Below, piece by piece: positions 43,714-51,163 of a stretch of 64,000 nt of DNA. Made by a program: the position numbers and the translations under genes. The notes below the pieces were generated by a model. It was not told the DNA's origin. It was given only the letters and a program-made list of their open reading frames with translations, and made no database searches. The stretch spans positions 124,001 through 188,000 of the forward strand of contig JAEWDM010000022.1 in assembly GCA_023390115.1 (NCBI GenBank), given 5' to 3'. Within the stretch, counting starts at the first letter, position 1, and each line of letters starts with the position of its first letter. Source of the stretch: Bacillota bacterium. Lineage in GTDB: Bacteria > Bacillota > Clostridia > Acetivibrionales > DSM-27016.

Positions 43714-43987
43714 CACTTTTCCCCCTTCAGAATCTATCATTTTTATGCGTTATCATATATACAAAGTATACACAACAAATTTGTAGAAAATATGTAGAAA
43801 TATTTATATTTTAGTGCCCTGCTTGCTGCTCTTCATATTAGCTATCCTTTCCTGTCCTACACAAAATTAACTTTAATATAACATATATGTTGTTTATTTG
43901 AAAACATTTCAATGGTAAGCTATAACTGCAGTTTTAATAAACATGCAGTAAATTATATAATTACATTAATTTAGGGGGTATGTAATA

Positions 43988-44485
43988 ATGATTAGAAGGC
44001 ATTTCGGAAAGCTGTCAAAGTATCTGGCAATATTGCTTACGGTGTTTATCATGTTAACTAATATTGCAGGCACCGCATTTGCTACAGACAGCGAAATAAT
44101 AGCGCAGCAATTGGGAGGCGCTTACAATTCCATTAAGAGCGCTTTGGGGGGAGACAGGCATCACTGCTTTGCGGGAGAGGTTTATGACGATACATATGTA
44201 TATAAATTCGACGCAAACAGAAAGGTAACAGGGTATGTTACGAGAGACACAGGGCCATGTGTATTAATGACTAAGGCGGATCACCAAAAAACGGCGAGCT
44301 GGGGGAGCAGTACGGCAGCTAAAGCTTACAGAGCTCAGCAATTAGCGCTTGTAAAGCAAGGAAGGCACCTTGCAGCCATGCAAATGGATATAAACGACAT
44401 CCGTTCCAAGTTCGGAAGCAAATATGACGTAGCCATATCAAAAATGTGGGCCTATGCAACAGGCACCCTGGGATGGTCCAAGTAA
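43988..44485 (+). CDS. Secreted protein, function unknown
   Basis: 165 residues with GGGGGT before the ATG. A clear signal peptide (about 1-33) ends at AFA. The mature protein of about 130 residues is basic, has only two Cys (HHCF and GPCV), which could pair, and aromatic-rich ends. No known domain is recognised. It is a single-gene unit with its own terminator. The AT-rich 43800-43970 upstream region holds no other gene. Roles as an exported enzyme inhibitor, toxin or coat-like protein are all open. Confidence 0.7.
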   Translation: MIRRHFGKLSKYLAILLTVFIMLTNIAGTAFATDSEIIAQQLGGAYNSIKSALGGDRHHCFAGEVYDDTYVYKFDANRKVTGYVTRDTGPCVLMTKADHQKTASWGSSTAAKAYRAQQLALVKQGRHLAAMQMDINDIRSKFGSKYDVAISKMWAYATGTLGWSK

Positions 44486-44528
44486 AACGGCAATAATGGT
44501 ACACTTATAATTTAATTAATGCTATAAT

Positions 44529-44570
44529 AAATCGGTAATATCTTTTAATATTGCCGGTTTATTATAGTTT
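44529..44570 (+). terminator. Terminator after the secreted protein gene
   Basis: A 13-bp stem with G-U pairs (arms AAATCGGTAATAT and ATATTGCCGGTTT, loop of six bases) is followed by ATTATAGTTT. It lies 44 bases after the stop codon. Confidence 0.6.
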
Positions 44571-44587
44571 AAGAGGAGAATCTTGGA

Positions 44588-45160
44588 ATGGAATTCAAAC
44601 TAATGCTTTTTAAAGGAACAGACAGCATAAAATTCGGAATGACAAGCCTGGAAATACAAGCATTGCTAAAGACAGCTCCGGTGCTGTTTAAAAAAACAGA
44701 ATTTGATATATATGAAACAGAGGAATACGATGAAATTTGCCATGTCTTTTACGAAAGAGGCCAAAATAATTCCCTTGTTTGCGCAGCTATTGAATTTTTC
44801 GGTTCTTCGCAAGTCTTTTTGGAAGGCATCCGGTTAATAGGAGAAAAAAGGCATAAGGCAGAGGATTTGTTTAAAGCTATGTTTGATGACTGCATAAGCG
44901 ATTCCTCAGGCTCAAGCTCAAAAAAATACGGCATTTCCTTCTATTCTCCGGACAAAACGGTTGAATCGGTTTATGTGGCAAGAAAAGGTTATTGCACTGA
45001 GCAGGAGGAGTATTATAAGAAAGCTTTTGATGAAAAATATTTTTCCGCGGAGCCTCCCGAAGACCTAACCGTTAGAAAACGCCTGTGCCCGAGCTGTATG
45101 GACATAATAGATGCTAAGGAAGGTGCTCTTTGCCCAAAATGCAATATATTAATGCTTTAA
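44588..45160 (+). CDS. Zinc-ribbon-tailed protein, function unknown
   Basis: 190 residues. The N-terminal 150 residues are mixed alpha/beta with no named domain (KFGMTSLEIQALLKTAP resembles openings of small uncharacterised proteins). The C-terminus has two CxxC pairs (CPSCMDIID and CPKCNILML) that should form a zinc ribbon. AAGAGGAG lies about eight bases before the start. It is a single gene with a strong terminator behind it. No function is proposed. Confidence 0.7.
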   Translation: MEFKLMLFKGTDSIKFGMTSLEIQALLKTAPVLFKKTEFDIYETEEYDEICHVFYERGQNNSLVCAAIEFFGSSQVFLEGIRLIGEKRHKAEDLFKAMFDDCISDSSGSSSKKYGISFYSPDKTVESVYVARKGYCTEQEEYYKKAFDEKYFSAEPPEDLTVRKRLCPSCMDIIDAKEGALCPKCNILML

Positions 45161-45191
45161 AGGAAGCAGCCTTTTCATGGCGGGCGGCGTT

Positions 45192-45236
45192 ATAGCGTTG
45201 TCTCTTTATTTGATCTCCTCAACGCTATTGTTTTTT
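45192..45236 (+). terminator. Terminator after the zinc-ribbon gene
   Basis: Perfect 9-bp arms ATAGCGTTG and CAACGCTAT with a 19-base loop, followed directly by TGTTTTTT. Confidence 0.8.
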
Positions 45237-45281
45237 CATGTAGTAATTTTATGACTTTTATTTGTAAAAGGGGTAGATAAA

Positions 45282-45539
45282 ATGTTTAAATACCGTACTC
45301 ATGGAGTATGTTCCAGTGAAATTAGCTTTGATATTGAAAACGGGTTTGTAAAAAATGTTCATTTTACAGACGGCTGCTTGGGGAATCTAAAGGCGGTATC
45401 CAGTCTTGTGGAGGGAATGCCGGTAGAGGAGGTAGTTAAAAGGCTTCGCGGTATTGTCTGCCGAAATGGCACTTCCTGTGCGGATCAGCTAGTAACGGCG
45501 CTGGAGGAAGCGCTTAGCAGGCAATTAATTCAAAGGTGA
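45282..45539 (+). CDS. TSCPD domain protein (TIGR03905 family)
   Basis: 85 residues covering the whole domain. The opening YRTHGVCSSEISFDIE, the GCLGNLKAVSSLVEG segment and GTSCADQLVTALEEAL are the family marks. The domain also occurs at the C-terminus of some ribonucleotide reductases. Three or four conserved Cys suggest metal binding. The function is unknown. Confidence 0.9.
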   Translation: MFKYRTHGVCSSEISFDIENGFVKNVHFTDGCLGNLKAVSSLVEGMPVEEVVKRLRGIVCRNGTSCADQLVTALEEALSRQLIQR

Positions 45540-45588
45540 CAATAAAATAGCCTATAAAATTTTTATCCCCCCAACTTTTTGTTTTCTA

Positions 45589-45619
45589 TTGACTTAAAGC
45601 TAACATTAAGGGTTACAAT
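45589..45619 (+). promoter_or_regulatory. MerR-type promoter of the aldo/keto reductase
   Basis: TTGACT (45589-45594) and TACAAT (45614-45619) are 19 bases apart, two more than ideal. An imperfect dyad (CTTAA and TTAAG, eight bases apart) fills the spacer. The long spacer plus dyad is the signature of promoters activated by MerR family proteins such as AdhR, which respond to aldehydes. No MerR gene is in the window. Confidence 0.6.
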
Positions 45620-45703
45620 TTTTATTATACTTTATATTGGGCTGCGGCATCAGGCTATATATTAAGCAGGGTTCAATATAAACGATCAAGGAGGGTATAT
45701 ATT

Positions 45704-46624
45704 ATGAAAACAATAAAGCTTGGGCAATCAAAGCTGCAGGTACCGGTAATCGCAGTCGGATGCATGCGTATTAAAAGCTTAACAAAACCCGATGCGGAGC
45801 GTTTTGTCAAAACAGCTTTGGATGAAGGTGCAAACTTCTTCGATCATGCGGATATTTACGGAGGAGGTGCATGTGAGGAAATTTTCGCTGAAGCCATACA
45901 CATGAACAGCAGTGTTCGTGAAAAAATTATTTTGCAGTCCAAATGCGGCATTGTGCCGGGGCGCATGTTCGACTTTTCAAAAGAACATATTTTAGAATCG
46001 GTGGATGGAAGCCTAAAACGCCTGAAAACAGATTACCTCGATGTGCTGCTTTTGCACCGGCCGGATGCGCTGGTCGAGCCGGAAGAGGTCGCCGAGGCAT
46101 TTAATAAGCTTCAAAGCAGCGGAAAGGTTCGTAACTTTGGTGTTTCCAATCACAACCCCATGCAGATCCAATTGCTTAAAAAGTCACTTGAGCAGCCGCT
46201 TGTTGCAAACCAGCTTCAGCTAAGCATCACAAACGCCACTATGATTTCTGCCGGCATACGCGTTAACATGCTTGATGAATCGGCTGTAGACCGTGACGGA
46301 GGTGTCTTGGATTTTTGCCGCATAAATGACATCACCATACAGCCATGGTCCCCGTTCCAGTATGGTTTTTTTGAGGGAGTATTTTTAGATAACGAAAAAT
46401 TTCCTGAACTAAATGCTAAAATTAATGAAATAGCTGCTAAATATGAGGTTGCTAACACTACTATTGCAATATCATGGATTTTGAGGCATCCCGCGCGTAT
46501 GCAGCCTGTAACCGGCACTATAAATGTTAATCGTTTGAAGGATTGCATAAAGGCGGCGGATATCTGCCTTACCCGTGAGGAATGGTATGAAATCTATCGG
46601 GCAGCCGGAAATAAATTACCATAG
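45704..46624 (+). CDS. Aldo/keto reductase
   Basis: 306 residues, NADPH-dependent TIM-barrel oxidoreductase. It has FDHADIYGGGACEE with the catalytic Asp and Tyr, SKCGIVPG with the Lys, and LDVLLLHRPD with the His. VSNHNPMQI and the C-terminal ISWILRHPARMQPVTGT bind the cofactor. Closest to YdhF-type reductases. GGAGG lies nine bases before the ATG. The MerR-type promoter suggests induction by reactive carbonyls; the natural substrate is unknown. Confidence 0.92.
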   Translation: MKTIKLGQSKLQVPVIAVGCMRIKSLTKPDAERFVKTALDEGANFFDHADIYGGGACEEIFAEAIHMNSSVREKIILQSKCGIVPGRMFDFSKEHILESVDGSLKRLKTDYLDVLLLHRPDALVEPEEVAEAFNKLQSSGKVRNFGVSNHNPMQIQLLKKSLEQPLVANQLQLSITNATMISAGIRVNMLDESAVDRDGGVLDFCRINDITIQPWSPFQYGFFEGVFLDNEKFPELNAKINEIAAKYEVANTTIAISWILRHPARMQPVTGTINVNRLKDCIKAADICLTREEWYEIYRAAGNKLP

Positions 46625-46708
46625 CAAAAGCAAAGCGCTTAAGGCTTGTGCAAGTATAGGTTAAAACAGATTAATAACATTAAATTCTTTATTGGCAGGA
46701 GGTGCAGC

Positions 46709-47665
46709 ATGAAGCTCTGGCCGGACCAAAAACCGTATTATTCCGTCAACCATTACTATAAGCAAATATTCGGACGCAAGGTTTACAAAATCTCGTTAGA
46801 TATTGGCTGCACCTGTCCCACCAGAGACAGAAAAACAGGTATGGGCGGCTGTACCTTTTGCTCGGCAAAGGGCTCCGGTGATTTTGCCATAGCAGGGCCA
46901 ATGGACATTCACCAGAAAATTGATTCGGCTATTAAAATAGTTGCCTCAAAGAGCAATTCAAACGGTTATATTGCCTACCTTCAATCCTTTACCAATACTT
47001 ATGGTCCGGTGGGGCGATTGGTGCCCGTCTATGAAGAAATTCTCGCCGACGAGAGAGTTCTCGGGCTGTCCATAGGCACAAGACCGGATTGCCTCTCCGA
47101 TGAGATGATTAAGGAGCTTGGACGTTTGTCCGAAACCAAGCCCTTATGGGTGGAGCTTGGTCTTCAAACAATCCATCAGAGGACAGCAGACCTTTTTAAA
47201 CGGGGATATGAATTACCCGTTTATGAAAAAGCGGTTTTGCTGTTGAATCAAGTCAATATTCCCGTAATTGTTCATCTGATTGTTGGGCTCATGGGTGAAA
47301 CTTATGATGATTTCATGGCAACCATTGATTATATGGCAGCACAGCCTGTAAGCGGCATCAAGCTGGCCATGCTGCATATATTGGAAGACAGTCCTTTATA
47401 TAAAGAGTATTTAAAACAACCATTTCCTTTATTAGACGAAGCAACCTATATAAAATGGGTGGCGGAGGCTATTACAAGAATCCCGGAGGATATTGTTATT
47501 CACAGGGTAACCGGGGATGGAGCCCATAAGAACTTAATTGCGCCTGAATGGAGCGGTCATAAACGCCACGTTCTTAACGGGCTGCTTCATTATATGCTTA
47601 AAAATGGCATGTTTCAGGGGCTCAATCGGAAATGCTTACAGACATTTTACTTTCATAACGGCTGA
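46709..47665 (+). CDS. TIGR01212 family radical SAM protein
   Basis: 318 residues from the ATG at 46709, with GGAGG six bases upstream; a longer frame lacks a ribosome binding site. The cluster-binding region has CTCPTRDRKTGMGGCTFC, the wide-spaced family motif, then VYEEILADERVLGLSIGTRPD and HLIVGLMGETYDDF. Related proteins (YhcC in E. coli) are tied to tRNA or respiratory-state functions, but the reaction is not settled. Its 3' end overlaps the relic of a permease gene on the other strand. Confidence 0.92.
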   Translation: MKLWPDQKPYYSVNHYYKQIFGRKVYKISLDIGCTCPTRDRKTGMGGCTFCSAKGSGDFAIAGPMDIHQKIDSAIKIVASKSNSNGYIAYLQSFTNTYGPVGRLVPVYEEILADERVLGLSIGTRPDCLSDEMIKELGRLSETKPLWVELGLQTIHQRTADLFKRGYELPVYEKAVLLLNQVNIPVIVHLIVGLMGETYDDFMATIDYMAAQPVSGIKLAMLHILEDSPLYKEYLKQPFPLLDEATYIKWVAEAITRIPEDIVIHRVTGDGAHKNLIAPEWSGHKRHVLNGLLHYMLKNGMFQGLNRKCLQTFYFHNG

Positions 47666-47819
47666 GCCTTTTTTCAAGAGCTGCAAAAACCCTTTCCAGT
47701 ATAAAGCATATTGTCCAGTAAACCGCACATGCATCCGGATACATTTCCAGATATCTGTATCCATCCCCCGCGACTATTTTTGCTACAGCCATTATTTCAA
47801 TAGCCTTTACCGCGAACTT
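47622..47819 (-). pseudogene. C-terminal relic of an amino-acid ABC transporter permease
   Basis: An open stretch of 65 codons on the minus strand starts right behind the nitrogenase-like gene, with no start codon or ribosome binding site at its head (a stop codon at 47820-47822). Its sequence includes KAIEIMAVAKIVAGDGYRYL and VYWTICFILERVFAALEKRL, which resembles the last transmembrane segment and tail of polar amino-acid permeases (ArtM/HisM type). It overlaps the end of the radical SAM gene. I read it as the remains of a transporter gene once in the nitrogenase-like operon. Confidence 0.55.
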
Positions 47820-47834
47820 TTACCAGCTCATAGT

Positions 47835-49346
47835 TCAGCTATTTTTTAATTCTGTAATATAAGTGAACGGGCTTTTTTCATACCAATCCTGTTTAAACGG
47901 CAGTTTCAGGTTGCTGCTGATATTTTTCTGAAATGCCGTGTTCCGTATCGCCTTTGAAATTCTCCGCGCCAATTCAAAGACTCCCTTGAAGCCCAAATAG
48001 TATTGTGTCTGGCTGAATATGGGAATAGAGGGAATGCCAAGCTTTCCTATCCATACGTTGCTTCCTCCGTGTGCAAGAACGATATCGGGTTTGGCCCTGT
48101 TCAGCAAATTCACAAGCTCAAAAACCTGGGTAGTTGCAATATTTACCTCTATTTCCGGATCATCCTCAACAAGCTGCGCATAAACAGCATCACCGAAAGG
48201 ATCGTAATGATGGCCCCGTATTCCTGCAATCTTACACCCAAGCTCCTTCATAAGGGCCGCGGTAACCGCCACTCTGATCTCGCCTCCCGTTATAAACACC
48301 TTTTTACCCTTTATAGCTTGAGTGATTGGCTCCAGCTCCTCTTTCAAGGCATCAATCTCGGACCTAAGTATTTTCTCAGCCTCCGCTTCCTTTTCAAAGA
48401 ATTTTGCTATGCTTAACAGCCATTCCCGTGTGTTTCTTATCCCAAGCGGCATAGTTCCTATATAATAAGGCATCTTGAATTTTTCCTCAAGAAACTTCAG
48501 GAAGTAGTCGTCATGAGTTGCACACAGGCTGACGTTTAGCGCGGCCCAGGTCAGGCGTTTGAAATCCTCCACCGCAGAAAAATTAGGGTAAAACCTCACC
48601 TTGAGGCCCAGCATTTCCAGGAGCCTTTTAAGCTCCAATTCATCGGTTCTGCCAATGGAAAAAACATTGAATACATTAACGGTAATTTTTCTCTCATACT
48701 CTTTTTTTAGCCTCTCAATGTCATCTTCGACTATATGGGAGTATTCCTCCTCCTGAAGCTCAAGGCCTCTGGCAATCCCATGATATACGGCATCATAGCC
48801 CGATGCGGATATTTTGGTTTTAAAGCCCTCGCAATGAGTAAGAATAAGCTTTGCCGCCGTCTGATTCTTAAGCCTTGCAACTATTTCGTCCACATCGTCA
48901 CCGATAATTCCGGGAGAGCATGTTGTAAGTACTATAATCGCTGCGGGCCTGTGCAGCCTGTCAACCTTTAATATTGCTTCCTCGAGCTTTTTCTCTCCTC
49001 CGTTTATAACATCATTCTCCTCCAGACCGCTCGATACCCATATAAGCGGCTTAGGCTTTTCACCCCGGCTCAAAAGCCCCGATTTATGATACAGGTCGGA
49101 TGAGTGCAATTGACTTCCGCAGCCCACAGGGCCATGCAAAACAAGCACCGAATCGGGAATGGTGGTTACCATTGTAAGCGCAAGCCCAAGCTGGCAGTTA
49201 CATGTCTGGCTGAAGCTCCTGCTGCTGTTGACCATGCAGGAGTTCCCTGAATTTTTTATGAGATCACATACCCTTCCGCCAAAAGCATTGCAGCCGTTTA
49301 TGCGCTCCTCACGTTTTGGAAAGTTCTTTTCGTCGGTATATGCCAT
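47835..49346 (-). CDS. Nitrogenase component 1-like protein, second subunit
   Basis: 503 residues from the ATG at 49346, with GGGGAGG eight bases upstream. The nitrogenase component 1 fold is shown by three Cys in the P-cluster ligand pattern: QTCNCQLG near 51, HGPVGCGS near 76 and TTCSPGIIGDDVDEI near 143. The opening REERINGCNAFGG is NifE-like. The NifD cofactor ligands (Cys 275 and His 442 contexts) are not recognisable, so it is not a true N2-reducing NifD. It is coupled to the upstream subunit gene by five bases. NifH and NifB are absent from the window. Substrate unknown. Confidence 0.85.
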   Translation of the reverse strand: MAYTDEKNFPKREERINGCNAFGGRVCDLIKNSGNSCMVNSSRSFSQTCNCQLGLALTMVTTIPDSVLVLHGPVGCGSQLHSSDLYHKSGLLSRGEKPKPLIWVSSGLEENDVINGGEKKLEEAILKVDRLHRPAAIIVLTTCSPGIIGDDVDEIVARLKNQTAAKLILTHCEGFKTKISASGYDAVYHGIARGLELQEEEYSHIVEDDIERLKKEYERKITVNVFNVFSIGRTDELELKRLLEMLGLKVRFYPNFSAVEDFKRLTWAALNVSLCATHDDYFLKFLEEKFKMPYYIGTMPLGIRNTREWLLSIAKFFEKEAEAEKILRSEIDALKEELEPITQAIKGKKVFITGGEIRVAVTAALMKELGCKIAGIRGHHYDPFGDAVYAQLVEDDPEIEVNIATTQVFELVNLLNRAKPDIVLAHGGSNVWIGKLGIPSIPIFSQTQYYLGFKGVFELARRISKAIRNTAFQKNISSNLKLPFKQDWYEKSPFTYITELKNS

Positions 49347-49351
49347 TTCCT

Positions 49352-50686
49352 TCACCTCCCCGCCAATAAAATACTTAAAATATCTTCAAATAAGTGCAGC
49401 CCGCCCTTAAAGCCTGCATAACACTTATCCATCAACGCCCTGTTGATGACTGGAAAGCTTACAATTAAAATTTTCCCTCCAAGCCTTTCAGCAAGCTCCT
49501 TCTCAAGAGAGCTTCCGAAAATAAACAACGGGCTTGGGCTGTTATAATACCTGCTGCTGCCCTGCGGCTTATATATATCTGAAAAGTGGGCCTGTATTTC
49601 GGAGGCGTTGGTTTCAAATATAATTTTAGGAGGGCTTACGCTTTCAATGCCCTCAAACGAAAGCGTCACAGCCTCCTTCTCCTCATCCGTCAGGCCGTCT
49701 GTAATTACCGACAGTTCGGGAAGCCAGCCAATGTCCTCAGACAGAAACTTAGTAACCGGGGCACAGTAATTTGAGTTTCCCACCACTACCGAATAATGCT
49801 GAAATTCTGAGTCCAGATAAATGTCCGCAACCCTTTCGATATAGTAGTAATAGTGCTTCTTTTCTTTCTCAATGGCTTTATTTACAATTTCCGCATCTAT
49901 GCTTAGGAATTCCGCAATCCTCAAAAGAAACTTTTCTGTTGCAACTGCTCCTACCGGAATATCCTCAAGAATATACGGCGTTCCGTGTATCTCCTTAAAT
50001 GCTTCCGCCGCTTCAATGCCGTATACCCTGGAAAGCACTATATTTGCCGAGGCTTCTCCTGATTTTTTCAGGCTTTCCAGGGTATCCTCGGGGCCAAAGA
50101 AGATATTTGCCGTTATTCCTATTAAAGAAAGAAGTCTTTTTATTTCCTCCAGATCTCCCCTGAAAAATGGGTCCTTGCTCGGTACCACTCCCCATACGTT
50201 GACGTGGTTTTTCTTTTTTTGCCCGGATTTTTGGACAAACTCGGAAAACAATGTCTTCATCACAAGATCATAGCCCTTGTATGAATTACCTTTAAATCCG
50301 CCTGTACTGATCGCGAATACCGGCTTCCCGGGAGTGCTGTACCTGTTTGCCACAGCCTTGGGGTCATCTCCTATTATTTCAGTCATGCATCCGCTGACGA
50401 CTATAAAAAGCTCCGCATCAATTATCTCCAATGTTTTTTCTATCTGCTGAGCCAAGCGTTCCTCTCCCCCGAAAATAATTTCATTTTCAGTGACGTTTGA
50501 GCTCGGTACCGCAAGGCCTCCGCAATAGCCTGCTCCATAGGAGCCTCCCATCTGCTGGGCACTGAATAAATTTCCTCCGCAGCCGCTTGAGGCATGAATA
50601 ATCGCAACCGCTCCCGAAATGGAGTTTATCGTGTCAAGTGCTCCACCAAGAGAACAGCTATATCTTGGTCTTTCAATGAATGCCAT
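49352..50686 (-). CDS. Nitrogenase component 1-like protein, first subunit
   Basis: 444 residues. Possible P-cluster ligands are Cys11 (YSCSLGGA), Cys36 (SSGCGGN) and Cys100 (VSGCMTEIIGDD). A fourth Cys lies at 54. The chain is shorter than NifD or NifK and lacks their insertions. AGGAG seven bases before the ATG lies within the end of the small upstream gene. With the next gene it should make a heterodimer or tetramer like NifEN, MarDK or CfbD-type enzymes, which reduce substrates with electrons from a NifH-like Fe protein. Confidence 0.85.
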   Translation of the reverse strand: MAFIERPRYSCSLGGALDTINSISGAVAIIHASSGCGGNLFSAQQMGGSYGAGYCGGLAVPSSNVTENEIIFGGEERLAQQIEKTLEIIDAELFIVVSGCMTEIIGDDPKAVANRYSTPGKPVFAISTGGFKGNSYKGYDLVMKTLFSEFVQKSGQKKKNHVNVWGVVPSKDPFFRGDLEEIKRLLSLIGITANIFFGPEDTLESLKKSGEASANIVLSRVYGIEAAEAFKEIHGTPYILEDIPVGAVATEKFLLRIAEFLSIDAEIVNKAIEKEKKHYYYYIERVADIYLDSEFQHYSVVVGNSNYCAPVTKFLSEDIGWLPELSVITDGLTDEEKEAVTLSFEGIESVSPPKIIFETNASEIQAHFSDIYKPQGSSRYYNSPSPLFIFGSSLEKELAERLGGKILIVSFPVINRALMDKCYAGFKGGLHLFEDILSILLAGR

Positions 50687-50688
50687 AT

Positions 50689-50802
50689 CTATTCTCCTTT
50701 CAGCTTTAAGGAATAATACCGGTCACACAGGAGGTGGTTACGAATATAGTCCAGTCTTTGCTCCCTTATAGCAACCTCATCTCCTAAAACTTTTCTTGAC
50801 AT
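50689..50802 (-). CDS. 37-residue protein heading the nitrogenase-like operon
   Basis: A 37-codon frame starts at an ATG with AAGGAGG 11 bases upstream and ends two bases before the next gene, whose ribosome binding site it contains. The sequence begins MSRKVLGDEVAIREQRLDYI and continues with a Cys and a Tyr pair. The IREQRL phrase recalls the REERI phrase near the start of the second subunit, so it could derive from the N-terminal tail of a NifE-like protein. It could be a small subunit, or a leader peptide that couples translation. Confidence 0.6.
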   Translation of the reverse strand: MSRKVLGDEVAIREQRLDYIRNHLLCDRYYSLKLKGE

Positions 50803-50889
50803 TTACTTAGCAACCTCCTTGTATTGTTTATAAAGTCTAAATTGTGCTGTCTTTCGTCTTAATTTCAATATGTCATTTAAAGAAAATAT

Positions 50890-50974
50890 TAAACAAAAAG
50901 GCTAAACCCATTAATATCTCAATGATATTTTAGGTTTAGCCTCCAGACTTTCTGGTCAGAACCAATATTATGGT
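50890..50974 (-). promoter_or_regulatory. Leader with intrinsic terminator (attenuator or riboswitch candidate)
   Basis: Following the promoter at 51.0 kb, the transcript would fold into ACCA/TGGT (50961-50974), then CCAGA/TCTGG (50943-50955), then a perfect 9-bp stem GGCTAAACC/GGTTTAGCC (50900-50941) that contains an inner AATATC/GATATT stem and is followed by TTTTTGTTT. This is a full terminator about 90 bases before the first gene, so expression must depend on read-through. It matches no riboswitch class I can recall. Confidence 0.65.
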
Positions 50975-50998
50975 ATTCTTATATGTATTGTCATTTTT

Positions 50999-51027
50999 AT
51001 TATAGTTCGACAAATTAGAATTGTCAA
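50999..51027 (-). promoter_or_regulatory. Consensus promoter of the nitrogenase-like operon
   Basis: Perfect TTGACA (51022-51027) and perfect TATAAT (50999-51004) with a 17-base spacer on the minus strand. Such a strong promoter implies tight control by a repressor or by the terminator that follows. Confidence 0.8.
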
Positions 51028-51034
51028 CACATTT

Positions 51035-51054
51035 AATATTTTTCCTATATGTTT
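51035..51054. promoter_or_regulatory. 20-bp box shared with the MetQ operon promoter (copy 1)
   Basis: AATATTTTTCCTATATGTTT lies seven bases upstream of the -35 box of the nitrogenase-like operon, and 21 bases from the -35 of the divergent hydrolase promoter. It matches the box at 60671-60690 in 18 of 20 positions. Candidate regulator site. The TTCC/GGAA core recalls CymR-type cysteine-control sites, but I cannot confirm that. Confidence 0.5.
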
Positions 51055-51075
51055 ACTATTATTTAAACATTATTA

Positions 51076-51104
51076 TTGACATGCCGCATAGTATATATTA
51101 AAAT
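51076..51104 (+). promoter_or_regulatory. Promoter of the alpha/beta hydrolase gene
   Basis: TTGACA (51076-51081) and TAAAAT (51099-51104) with a 17-base spacer on the plus strand, about 60 bases before the hydrolase start and divergent from the nitrogenase-like promoter. Confidence 0.7.
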
Positions 51105-51163
51105 TATATTATAGTAATCCAATATACTTACTAAGGTTTATTTTTTTAGAAAGGAGATTGCAT

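Noticed and set aside
47835..50686. Calling the pair NifE and NifN or NifD and NifK.
   Set aside because: No NifH, NifB or other nif gene is present, and the cofactor-ligand motifs of NifD are not recognisable.
50890..50974. Assigning the nitrogenase-like leader to the S-box (SAM), T-box, fluoride, preQ1 or THF riboswitch.
   Set aside because: None of the conserved core sequences of those classes is present.
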